Below the pieces are notes generated by a model. It did not search any database. It saw nothing but the letters and a program-made list of their open reading frames with translations, and was not told the origin of the DNA. From the NCBI GenBank assembly GCA_022113835.1, contig JAILWY010000003.1, positions 10,191,501 through 10,255,500 on the forward strand: a stretch of DNA of 64,000 bases. Reading direction: 5' to 3'. Below, one piece after another: positions 32,648-44,117 of the stretch. The stretch is from Atopsyche davidsoni. Taxonomy: Eukaryota > Arthropoda > Insecta > Trichoptera > Hydrobiosidae. The translations under genes and the position numbers were made by a program. Each line of letters opens with the position of its first letter. Within the stretch, counting starts at the first letter, position 1.

Positions 32648-35511
32648 CTGAAACAAAAAAAACAATATTATTTTTATGATAATAAGTAAACATGTGGAAA
32701 AATCACTCAAGTGTTTTATTTAAAATATTTTTAAAAAAAAATTATGATGCTGGATAACCTTTAATCCCTACAAGAGGAATATTGTGTCAAATTTATGACT
32801 TATTTCATGTGATAAATATATCAATAAAAAAATATATATAATCAATTATGTAAGATAAAGTAACGTAGGCTTATAAAACTGTCATTTGTGTTGAATGCAC
32901 TTTTTAGATAATCTGTACTAAAATTAACAGATATCAAATAAAACAGTTGCCAAATAAGTCAAAACGTTGATAATATAATAATCGAGACGTATTTAAAAGC
33001 TTGCAAAGCTTTTTCTACGAATCTACATAACATTGATAAACTTTGCAAATAATGCCAACGACTGTGGAAATTTCACACATTCCACTCAATAACCGCACTG
33101 CAGTTTAATATTATCGTAAACATAGTAAATCTATGTAGGATTAGTAATATGAACATCAAACGCTTAAACCATCATCAAACTCCGAATTATCTATACTGAA
33201 TATAAACCACATTTGGATGCTGATTACTAATTCAATACTGAATATTTGCAGCTTTACCTCATTTATAATCAGCAAAAATTACATATATATATTTTTTCCA
33301 ATTCATACAAATATTTCTAGCATCCTATTTCAGACATCAGACCTATAAATAAGTAAGATATTGAAAAGCTTATTTTAAATATTTTCTTTTGATTCGTAGT
33401 TTCCTTGATTATTTTTTCACAAGCTCCTTGTACAACTTGAGTGATTCTCCCATACAAGCTCAGCACTTTTGAATGGTATATAAAACCATAATAATAAATG
33501 CAAATTCGAGCATCTCCATTTTTTGCCCCCAGAGAGATCGGGGAGAAGTAGGTCACAGGGTGACGCAGTTCTCAGACACCCACCAAAAGGGTTTCTTTGT
33601 CATCACTGAAGGCTCTACATCCCTCTGTAGTACCAAAAAAAATTTGAATCTTCAATATTGATCGCTTTAAACCGAATACAAGATGAGACCTTTAATAGTA
33701 CGTAAATCGTGAAATTAAAAAAAGATCTCTCTTAGGATCTCGCACGTGAGGTCTTTGTTGTTTGTTTGTAAATAATAATACATCTTCAAATAGTATGAAA
33801 AACTAAATATATCCAAAACTCATGCTGTGGTATATAATAGCATTTACTGGCTTACAAAATATAAGGACCAATTTGAATATGCTACTCAATATTTTTTTAA
33901 CTTTTTAGACAGAGAATGTATTATTGATTAAAATCAATTTTTGTAATTATTTTACGGCAAAAAACACGAAATATAATTAAATATTCAAAAACCAGCCCAA
34001 CATAAACAAATCAGCACTAAATTTCAGAGACACGGAGTCTACAGCATTAGACCGACAAGTGTTGTAAGTGCCTTTAAAAACGAACCTCATGAATTTTCTC
34101 GTCATTTCATATCCTCATCATACCTAAAACATATTATAAACACAATAAACGTTTTTGAACTTGAAATGCGGATTCATGAAATTTTCGTAATAAACAATGG
34201 TTTTATTTTGTTACTAGGCATACAAGTTACATTGTGCCAGGTATCGCGTAATTAAAATCTTCATCGATGCCAAAAACCCACCCCTACTGTGATATTATAG
34301 TGCAGTGGTCAGCAACATTTTTTAAAAATATATATTTATTTAGTCAATAACGTGAAATAATTAATTTAATTTAAATTCCATTTACAAAATCCATGTCCGC
34401 CGAGACTGAAAAAATATACCTAGCGTCAATTAACCTTCTGAAATGTTTTAAAAGTACTGATGAGCGATCTGTATAAAGTTGGTTCTTCTCAGGGGTATTG
34501 TCCATAATAATTATATATATACAATGCCTAAATTAAATCAGATTCAATAAAATCGTAACAAATGCTTAGCAACACTAAAAATAAAAATAAGGTATTTATA
34601 ATTTCAGGATTTTAGCTACATATAGATTTGATATTAGTTTTGATCGTATAATTGATAAAATTGCCTAAATATATTATAAATATATCTATTATAGTCATAG
34701 GTTGCCGATTACTGTTGGTGCCTAGTTAGTTACTGGCAATCGTCCGAGTATATCCCTGAACGAACCGCGCCTACGTTGTGTCAAGTGATATGTTTACATT
34801 AGCTCCGAATTACTTGATTTGGTTTGTTCATCCTATTTTCAAATGAATTGCGCTAATTGTGGTGTTTCGTGAATTCAGTGACTAGTATTTGTAATACAGA
34901 ATTATGCTGCAAACCTTTACGACTTCTGTATTAATTAATACATTAAGCTGGGTATGAATGTTATCATAATCACACTTTGTGTTTGGGTCTCAAAACGCCT
35001 GTTATCACCTTAAAATATAAATGCATTTTAGTATTTAAAAACTCCGTTTAGTATATAAAGAATATTTTTAGTATAATAATTATTTGAATGAAAGTTTTAA
35101 TGGTTTTCATTGTTAAATATTACCCCTTGTTTACTTTTGTAAAAATCTTGTATTTATTACCAGTAATAATGTATCAAATCTCACAATACCCTTGAAGATA
35201 TTACTTATCTTAATCATCAATAAAAATGGACCGGCCCATTAGCTACTTGGAGTGAATGGAATATCGGATGTCCTAAGACTCCACGGACCCGCTTCGCTAT
35301 GGAAACACCCTCCTTTCTCACAGCGCCTATACAGACTTGGGCTCTTTGTTTAGATTCCTTTGAAATAGATGAAATGGATGAGCTTAACTCGGGAACGAGT
35401 GATAACTCTGGTCTCATTAGAAACCCCAGAAAATGGCGTCTTGTGCTCGAGATAAACGTATAATGTTATAATGTGATGTTCAATTCATAAGAAATATATA
35501 TATATATATAT

Positions 35512-36053
35512 GTCCAAAAAAAGTATCGGGTATTTCTTTTAGCGTTGTAGTTCATTAAATTTTTGGGCCCAGAGTTGCAGGAGTTTCAATGTTTCAACTC
35601 AAGAACGTGGTTTCAACAAGACACTTGCCATACATCCAATCAATCAATTGAAGGTGTTAACGAATTATTCCCTAATAAGGTCATTTCACGTAGAGGTAAC
35701 ATCAACTGGCCTCCCAGAAGCCCCGACCTTAGCCCTCTTGACTATTTCGTATGGGAATACCTTAAAAGTAGGTTTTATGAGAATAATCCGACGAACCTAA
35801 CGGAATTAAAACAAAACATCAGGTCAGAAACGGCAGTAATATCGAGAGCTATGTGTCAGCATGTTATCAGCAATCTTCGTTCCGGATTAGAAGAGTGCCA
35901 GCAGTGTAACGGTCACCATTTGGATAACATCATCTTTTTGAAATAATTTTACATTTTGTATTCTTATCATCAACAATAAAAAATACTTGATTACTAGTAG
36001 TTTTTATTTTACTGAACTAACAAATACCCGATACTCCGTTTGGACACCCGTTA
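35512..36053 (+). mobile_element. Internally deleted Tc1/mariner-type transposon
   Basis: The left end GTCCAAAAAAAGTATCGGG and the reverse-complemented right end GTCCAAACGGAGTATCGGG (followed by TATTT in both) match at 21 of 24 positions. The ends sit in TA-rich DNA, consistent with TA target choice. Only about 540 bp remain, against 1.3 kb or more for a complete element, and only the last third of the transposase survives. Confidence 0.75.
35563..35946 (+). pseudogene. Tc1/mariner transposase C-terminal fragment
   Basis: A 127-codon frame with no proper start; an in-frame TAG lies at 35,548-35,550. It contains WFQQD (the middle catalytic Asp, residue 20), SRRGNINWPPRSPDLSPLDYF and VWEYLKS, the conserved end of the DDE domain in Tc1/mariner transposases found widely in insects. 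Aligning SPDLSPLDY with the mariner SPDLAPSDY places the third Asp at residue 60, leaving 39 residues between the two acids. The first catalytic Asp and the DNA-binding domain are missing, so it cannot be active. The stop at 35,944-35,946 precedes the right terminal repeat. Confidence 0.85.
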
Positions 36054-36487
36054 CATATATAACATCGATTTCACCACGATACTGACATAATTTTTAAAAA
36101 ACATGTAAATTACTCAGGCACAGTGTATAAAGGTAAGCTTTGACTGTTTCTATTCATAAAGAAAAAAAAAACAATACACTATTTTCAAAAATTTTAATAT
36201 ACAACAAAGGGGTAGTTATAAAATAAAGTACTGAAAAATCACGCACGAGTTCATTCACTAGGGTCACTTTACAGGTCACATGGTCGTTTCTGAATCCTTT
36301 TAGATATCGTATGACCCGTCCATTTCGGCTGGGTAGGAAAAGTAAATCAGCGTACAGAAACAAAAGACCCGCTAGGGCAGGGGTGCTAAGAGCCAAGCCG
36401 GGGGCGACAAAAGGCCTGCAGCCCCCTCCCTCTGTAGCGGGAGGTCCTGGCGAGGGCGAGCTGCAAGGATTAATACGGTTTTTTGTC

Positions 36488-37743
36488 AAGCTGAAAATTA
36501 GTATGACGGCTTATTGAACGGCCTTTTATAGGTGCTATTTCAAGGGTGAATAGGTTTTGGGTTTTTAAAGAATAAAATTGATATATTATTGATTTTTGTG
36601 AAGACCGTCTCACAGGAAGTACGATTTTGCCTATACAGGTTTTATTGATTAAGTACATGTTTTCAAATATTGATAATTGATTAATTACCAATTATACCAA
36701 CGAATCACTGGTACTTAGCAAGAATTTTTAACAAGCTGAAAATTGGTATGACGGCTTATTGAACGTACTTTTATAGGTGCTATTTCAAGGGTGAATTTGG
36801 GTTTTTAAAGAATAAAATTGATATATTATTGATTTTTGTGAAGACCGTCTCACAGGAAGTACGATTTTGCCGATACAGGTTTTATTGATTGATAATGATT
36901 ATGTACATTTTTTCAAATATTGAAAATTGATTAATTACCAATTATACCAACGAATCACTGGTACTTAGCAAGAATTTTTAACAAGCTGAAAATTGGTATG
37001 ACGGCTTATTGAACGGCCTTTTATAGGTGCTATTTCAAGGGTGAATAGGTTTTGGGTTTTTAAAGAATAAAATTGATATATTATTGATTTTTGTGAAGAC
37101 CGTCTCACAGGAAGTACGATTTTGCCTATACAGGTTTTATTGATTGATAATGATTAAGTACATGTTTTCAAATATTGATAATTGATTAATTACCAATTAT
37201 ACCAACGAATCACTGGTACTTAGCAAGAATTATTAACTAGCTGAAAATTAGTATGACGGCTTATTGAACGGCCTTTTATAGGTGCTATTTCAAGGGTGAA
37301 TTTGGGTTTTTATAGAATAAAATTGATATATTATTGATTTTTGTGAAGACCGTCTCACAGGAAGTACGATTGTGCCTATACAGGTTTTATTGATTGATAA
37401 TGATTAAGTAATTTTTTTCAAATCTTGAAAATTGATTAGAGAAACTCTCAACTCGTTGCATTACCAATTATACCAACGAATCACTGGTACTTAGCAAGAA
37501 TTTTTAACTAGCTGAAAATTGGTATGACGGCTTATTGAACGAACGTTTATAGGTGCTATTTCAAGGGTGAATAGATTTTGGGTTTTTAAAGATTAAGATT
37601 TTTGTGAAGATTACAGGAAGTACGATTTTGCCTATACAGGTTTTATTGGTTGATAATGATTAAGTACATTTATTCAAATATTGAAAATTTATTAATTAAC
37701 AATTATACCAACGAATCACTGGTACTTAGCAAGAATTTTTAAC
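36488..37743. repeat. Satellite: five tandem units of 245-271 bp
   Basis: Units start at 36,488, 36,733, 36,983, 37,238 and 37,509, each with AGCTGAAAATT(A/G)GTATGACGG, AAGACCGTCTCACAGGAAGT and ACCAACGAATCACTGGTACT. On the minus strand each unit equals the two flanks of the tRNA-like repeat (subfamily II) joined with its tRNA-like core deleted. The fourth unit still retains GAGAAACTCTCA from that core. Confidence 0.85.
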
Positions 37744-37757
37744 AATCATATTCTATA

Positions 37758-37975
37758 AGTGAAACAACGTACATATGATGCCAATTAAATATTGTGTGAC
37801 TTGCAATACTAGACTTTTAACTCAAAGTATAATTGGTAATGCACCGGCCATGTAAGCTTGGGGATGTGGGTTCAAATCCCACACAAATCACGATGATATT
37901 TTTCTGAGAGTTTCTTTAATCAATTTTCAATATTTGAAAAAAAATACTTTATCATTATCAATCAATAAAATTGAT
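37758..37975 (+). repeat. tRNA-like dispersed repeat, subfamily II, adjoining the satellite
   Basis: Contains TAATTGGTAATGCACCGGCC (A-box-like) and a perfect T arm with B box GGTTCAAATCC, then AATCACGATGATATTTTTCTGAG. It lies in the opposite orientation to the satellite units. The spacer 37,758-37,818 recurs at 42,003-42,066. Confidence 0.65.
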
Positions 37976-39124
37976 AATTCGAATTCATTAATGATGTTTT
38001 TCAGTACTTATTTTCTTCAATATTAAAACATACTTTGTATAAACTTGCTTTGCAATACTCTATATATATATATATACCATGTTAAGCTATGAAAAGGAAT
38101 TTAGTTACGAAAAGACTCTTTCACTGTTAATAATTTTTCTTAATACACCTTCAATTTTTATTTATTTATAATTTTATAAAATTTTGCATCTATTAGGTTT
38201 AGGAGTAAAACTATGTTTTTTCAATATACTCTTACGTAATTTTAAACTAAAAAAGACGTCATATTTTGCAAAGGTTGTTATAATTCTTCTACAAACAAGT
38301 ATCAAGTCTAATTCGAAATCAAATCTCTGCAGAAATCAAATTATCAATACTTCAAAATCGTAAACGAATTCAAAGAAAATCTTTAATTACTCTTTTAGCC
38401 AGTCCCTCCCTTAATTAAATTAAATGCTTCAACCCTTTATGAAAACTTTGAAGGGGAAAAGCTTCGTCTCTCTGATTATCAAATCTTTACTACCATTACA
38501 GGCACTCAATATTTCCTAAAAGCACCTTTTTATTCATACATTTTGCATAGACTTAAATTTATGAGTTTGTAAAGAGGTCGCTTTCTTTCACTTTGAGTAA
38601 ATTTTTATCAAATTTTCACGTGACTTTATTTAAGAAATTTTTATTATAATAATAGAAATTCATATAAAAGAATCGTTAAACTATGCTTTTGGATGTTATG
38701 CAACTTCAAAGCTTTGCTGGTCCACCACAGTTTGGGGCTTCATATTGAAGCCATTATCAAAGAGTTGATTAGTTAGTAATTGTTCCAGTAAAGAAGTTAG
38801 AACATCAAAATACAAACAGAACTATGATGCGACTCAACTCCTAGAAACATAATTCTAATATAAAAAGCTGAAAATCTAGTGAAAATTACAACGATATAAA
38901 TACAGAGTAAACAGAATTTTCAATAAATATTAAATATGTTATCATTTCAGAAAATTCGATATTAAAAAATAATTCAATATCCAAATCAAGCAATTATTCA
39001 GGACGAATATTTAAATATCAAATATGCGGACATCATATCATATTAATATCCGAATCAGTTTGCATATTCCCCGTGCAATTACGAACTTCAAAAAGTCCAG
39101 TATTAAATTAGTGTCGGAATTCCC

Positions 39125-39170
39125 ATCACGAGTCACGATCACGCAGAGGGGATACTGATCGTGATTCGTG
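39125..39170. repeat. Imperfect palindrome with 16-bp arms
   Basis: TCACGAGTCACGATCA (39,125-39,140) and TGATCGTGATTCGTGA (39,155-39,170) are reverse complements at 15 of 16 positions, separated by 14 nt, in a GC-richer patch running to about 39,310. It could be a cruciform or a paired protein-binding site. Confidence 0.6.
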
Positions 39171-41157
39171 AGTCGTGACCGGCCCGCGTCGCAGCGGTGA
39201 ACACCAAATGTCATTAAACACACATTGCGGCACTAATCAGGTGCTTTGTGACATTTGTCATCGTTTGGTGACACGCGCTATTGATTTGAATTAGGTACTG
39301 GAGGGCACTTGGGCGATTATCTTAGTTCTAACCGTGTGTCGGGTTAATTTTAATGGGATTTAAGCAATTTGTTGTTCATTAACACATAAGCTTCAAAATT
39401 ATCTAAAGCACTATACCTTACTAACGTTATCATTAACAATGTGATAAGTCATAATAAAATTAATCCGGCGTCCGGACGAATGGCAAAGTTAGAGTTATAG
39501 AAAAAAAATTATCAACTTGCGATTTAACTACAAAATGAAATCACCATATAAATAAGTTAGCTTTTGAACTGAATTTTTAAAATTATTTTTATTGTGTTAC
39601 AATTTATACAAGTACAAAAAATATTTTACTGTAAAATGAATGTTAAAGAATATCTAATATGTGTGTATTATTTTCAGAAAGCCGAAATACCTTGAGGGTT
39701 CTATTTTGAGTTATTTGCGCGTAATCAAAAAGAAAACAATATAATGCTTATTTAACAATCGCCTTATTTTACACAGAACTCGTGTTTTTAACAACATAAA
39801 TGATTTATGTTTATATGATTGTCAGAAAAATTCCCAACAATGAAGTTTCTTTCCCTTTGGAATATTCCGCACCACTTTTTATTCACATGGAGAAAATAAG
39901 CACAAAGAAAATATTTTGGACCATTGTTTATTTTCTTTTCATACAAACATGGAAAAACTTTTAGTCTTTCTCCATATTGTTTAATATTCAGAGAGATCCT
40001 ATACGAAAGACAGGCATTGGACACAAAGCACACATTAGGTATAATTAACTAAAGGTTATCTCAGACAGATTTGCCCTTACCATCCTAACTTAATGAATAT
40101 AAATGTAGAAAATTTAACATAATTAGTACGCGACCAAACTTTCTTATGGATTAGGAATCCTAAAATCTAAATAATCTATTTGTATTATTTTTTTATCCCT
40201 TGCATTTTATCAAAGATTGAGTTATTAATATAACGAGCGCACTTCCTACATACTATGCAACACAAAAATGACAAAATAAAATAACGCCTAAACTAAACGA
40301 AAGTTTTGTATCAATTTAACATACTGAATATTAAGATAAGTTTACTGCACAAATAAGTGAATAATGGATGTTAAATTTGGGTAACAGAAACTTATCGGCT
40401 TCGGCAGCATCGAGGATACCATACAAAGTAGATATGCTGCTACCAGACCATGAGAAGGGATGTACTCGCCCTCTACCCCAGGCTGTACGCAAGAATATTT
40501 ATTGCTGAAAACAGTGGGCGGCGGGACAAAATGAAATAGATAGTAATGGCTGCGAATGACCATAAAAGATTCCAAAGATGCTTAGTGTCTCCCCTCGGGG
40601 CGGGTTCTGAACCAGCGACTGCAGTTCATACTCCGACAAGCGCTGAAATACTGACTGAGGTCGCTAATACTCTCTGGGTCGTGTTTTTCAGGTTATTATT
40701 ACAGTGTGACCGTTTCCTGTTTCCGTGATTATTTTTTTTATATTGAGGCTTTTATTTGTATTTGTGTAAGTTTTATTTCAATCTTAAAGCAACAGATAAT
40801 ATCAACATATATATTATGGTGTTTGTGTGAGTAGTGATGAGACAAAAATAGTATTAATTTTAATTAGATATAAAATACTCAATGATTTTCGAAATCAATA
40901 TTTAATATCGAAATTCACTCATTGCGAAAAGAAGCGTTCACAATTCGGGTTAAATCCATTGTATGATAAATAATACAAATTACAAAATCAAAAATCAACA
41001 GTGTATTCTGTTTTTATTATTTTTATATTTCACTCTTTTAACAATGAATTTTCTCTTGATTATATAATATGTAATGTAATGTAGAAAAAAAATCAAACGT
41101 ACATTTTAAGTATAAATTTAAAAACTTTACACGTTATTATCAATTTTTTTAACAAAA

Positions 41158-41280
41158 TGGCCATGTAAGCTTGGGGATGTGGATTCGAATCTCACACAAA
41201 TCACGATGATATTTTTCTAAGAGTTTCTTTAATAAAATTTCAATATTTGAAAAAATGTACTTAATCATTATCAAAAAAAT
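41158..41280 (+). repeat. tRNA-like repeat, subfamily II, 5'-truncated copy
   Basis: It begins at GGCCATGTAAGCTTGGGG, keeps the B-box-like GATTCGAATC, and continues into ATCACGATGATATTTTTCTAAGAG and the shared tail. Confidence 0.55.
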
Positions 41281-41831
41281 ATTCATTCTATTATATGTAT
41301 TTATAGTATCTTTAATAAACGATTTTCTAAATTTTACTATACTAATATTTTATCCGTGGCAATTTTTCGCTTGCCCGTCTACTTGAGGTATAATAAAAAT
41401 TCTTGGAGTGATTCATGATGTAAATGTTGAACTCAGGATATCATGATATTGCAAAAGCTGAAATCGCACGCTACGGTTGGCTTCCACTGAAAAATGCCAC
41501 CCTCATACAAACAAATGGACCTCGGCGCGTTGATATACGCCTTCCCTCACTTCCTGCGCTCCTGTCTCGGAGTATTGCACTCGCATTTTTTTCCATTTCC
41601 GCATTTTTTGTTACAAAGCAGTTTCAAGAGAAAACAGACCTCGAATGCGCATCCAGTGTCAACAAACCGAGGAAAAAGAAGTTACGGTATGGCGGCGCGT
41701 AATAGAGAGAAACGATGCTTGAAACGGAATTAAATAGTAAAAAAACAGTTCTGAATTGTACAACAGTAATAAAACTTTTATATGATATCGCCATTATATC
41801 ATTTACAATTCCTGCTAACAAAAAATTAATA

Positions 41832-42066
41832 ATGATTAAGTACATTTTTTCAAATATTGAAAAATGATTAAAGAAACTCTCAGATAAATATCATCGTGAT
41901 TTGTGTGAGATTCTAAACCACATCCCCAAGCTTACATGGCCGGTGCATTTCCAATTATTCCAACGAATCACTAATATTAAGCAAGAATTTTTAACAATAA
42001 ATGAAACAACGTACTTATTATGCCAATTAAATATTGTGTGACTTGCAATACTAGACTTTAAACCCA
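41832..42066 (-). repeat. tRNA-like repeat, subfamily II, minus-strand copy
   Basis: Tail, tRNA-like core and 5' flank are present in order on the minus strand. The T arm reads GTGGTTTAGAATCTCAC and is mutated. The far flank (42,003-42,066) matches that beside the satellite. Confidence 0.6.
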
Positions 42067-42150
42067 AAGTACTGAGTGAAGCATTTAAATCCGATCTGGA
42101 TATTATTATTATTAAAGTCTATTTAATTAAGCCAATACACACACTTGTTA

Positions 42151-42439
42151 AATATATTATTGATTTTTTGTAAAGACCGTCTCACATGAAGTACGATTTT
42201 GCCTATACAGGTTTTATTGATTGATAATAATTAAGTACATTTTTTCAAATATTGAAAAATGATTAAAGAAACTCGGATAATGGTTCGAATCCCACACAAA
42301 TGACGATGATATTTTTCTGAGAGTTTCAATCATTTTTCAATATTTGAAAAAATGTACTCAATCATTATCAATCAATAAAACCTGGATAGGCAAAATCGTA
42401 CTTCCTGTGAGACGGTCTTCACAAAAAATCAATAATATA
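42151..42439. repeat. Large inverted repeat built from two tRNA-like repeat tails
   Basis: The arm 42,151-42,274 is the reverse complement of 42,321-42,439 with scattered mismatches. Each arm is the subfamily II tail. The 46-nt centre keeps GGTTCGAATCCCAC, the T arm of the tRNA-like core. Confidence 0.7.
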
Positions 42440-44024
42440 ATTAAAAAATATGTGTGAGCATAGTGTATGTGTTATATTAGTAGCGCAACTAATTTTGCAG
42501 GCTTTTTTGATCAATGAAAAATAGAGAAATACAAAAAATGGTTTATTCAAAGTATCATCCCTCGCTAGCTACACATTTTTTTCCATCTCTCTGGCAAAAC
42601 GTGAATACTGTGACTATAAAACGACGCGTCTTTGGGCCGAAACTATTCGTCCAACCAATTTCCTACTTCTTCGAAATTGGCCAAGTATATATACGAGTAT
42701 CTCAATATTGGTTAAAGTGGACTATCTTCAAGGATTTCGTTTGTGTATTATTCTGCTGCTCACCTGTAGGACATACAAACAAAATGCTTCATGAAACCGA
42801 ATCAACTCACAAAAGCGGCAGCCAAAACCTACGAACATATATATTAATATTTTCAATAATGTAAGCGCGGAACGACTAAATCGGCTGTGTGTTTCATACC
42901 CATGGCAAGTAGTTATAGTACATATTCACAGAACCGCAATGCATTTCTCGATCAAAGTAATTCAAAATTCATTTTAACTTCCCCGACGGAGAGAGATCCC
43001 GCAAAGATTCAATGCCACCGGCGAGCTGAGAAGTGAGAACTGCCGACCAAATAAACTAACTTCGTGTTGAGACGAGAGCCTCTGGGACCGAGGTACCTCC
43101 GACGTCGCGAGGCAGAAGCCTGATTTATACATCCTAACTCAATCAAAGAACTTCACGAAGCGATATAAAAAAAATCTAATAAAACATATGTGCTCCTAGA
43201 AGACGGAAAACTTTCTAAGAATTTATTACTTTCGCAACAGTTGATAGGCAAACAGACATATGTATTAGAAAATTAATAAAGTTAAATAAGTAAGCCGGAT
43301 TTTCAATGATATCTCTATGTCGTTATTGTATTAATAATTATTTGTGAGAGTGGTGATGATGATTATTGATAGGGTTAAAAACTATTTCCAGAAACGTAAT
43401 GCATATAATTACAATTGACAAAATCTACGAGCAATCTCATGCAGCATTATATTCAATTATATTTTATAAAGACATTAATTTCTATTGTTTTTCCAGTGTC
43501 AATCTGTTGTGATTATTTTGTTGTGCTAAAATATTAATTGAAATGAACTGTTGTGTTATTCAAAACAATATTTTTCAGTTGTCATAAAAACACGAACCCG
43601 ATTGAGATTGGGGAGCATTGAATGCAATTTCCATGACAATGCAAGTCATTATGTTTTTAAATCAAGACAAAAAGCCATGAAATATTTCACGATTGGTTGG
43701 CTTCGCTGAAAACCGAATGCATTTCGTTTGATTGCAGCCAGTTGCGAGGCTACACAGAGAAACGAGCACTTAAAAATAATTAAAATTGTCTGCGGAAAAA
43801 GAAGGAGTGACGTTCATATTGAATTTTATTCACAGCGTTTGTCTGTTAATTGAAAACTGTAGCAGTTATCAATTCACAGCGTCATATTTGCAAACAAAGT
43901 GTATTTTATCGACTGCAGTATTCAAATATATATACTTTCATAGCTTTTTCTTTAAATTTTTTTTTTTTTTTTTTGAGATTCAAAAATCCCAGATAAATTT
44001 TAAATAGATAACATAATCTCTTAC

Positions 44025-44117
44025 CTCGGGTTTTGGAGTCTCCGGTAATGCAACGCGCTTCTTCTTTACACTCACCGCATAGCCAACTTGGTCTACGGGA
44101 AGGCTGTACTCGGGCCA
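44025..44117 (-). CDS. SHB-family SH2 adapter, most 5' exon recognised
   Basis: A 93-bp exon (31 codons, phase 0 at both ends) with acceptor CTTTTTTTTTCAG above 44,117 and donor GTAAGAG at 44,018-44,024. It codes WPEYSLPVDQVGYAV, a basic VKKKR segment and LPETPKPE, then runs into VEVIENY of the next exon. The reading frame is fixed by the downstream phases. No methionine occurs in this exon or before the PPMPPRR stretch of the large exon, so the true start must be in an unrecognised exon further upstream. No domain is identifiable. It is the least certain exon, supported by splice signals and frame only. Confidence 0.68.

Larger units (their letters stand above)
32648..44024 (-). other. Intron of 11.4 kb
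   Basis: The donor is GTAAGAG at 44,018-44,024. It contains a family B fragment near its acceptor end (32,691-32,740), an internally deleted Tc1/mariner copy (35.5-36.05 kb), a five-copy satellite (36.49-37.74 kb), tRNA-like repeats (37.8, 41.2, 41.9 and 42.2 kb) and a hairpin-bearing GC patch (39.1 kb). The stretches 32.8-35.5, 38.0-39.0, 39.3-41.1 and 42.5-44.0 kb are AT-rich with nothing further recognised, apart from a GC-richer stretch near 42.95-43.12 kb. Confidence 0.75.

Noticed and set aside
42514..42864. 116-codon plus-strand frame
   Set aside because: No recognisable domain, repeat or splice context; a chance frame in AT-rich DNA.
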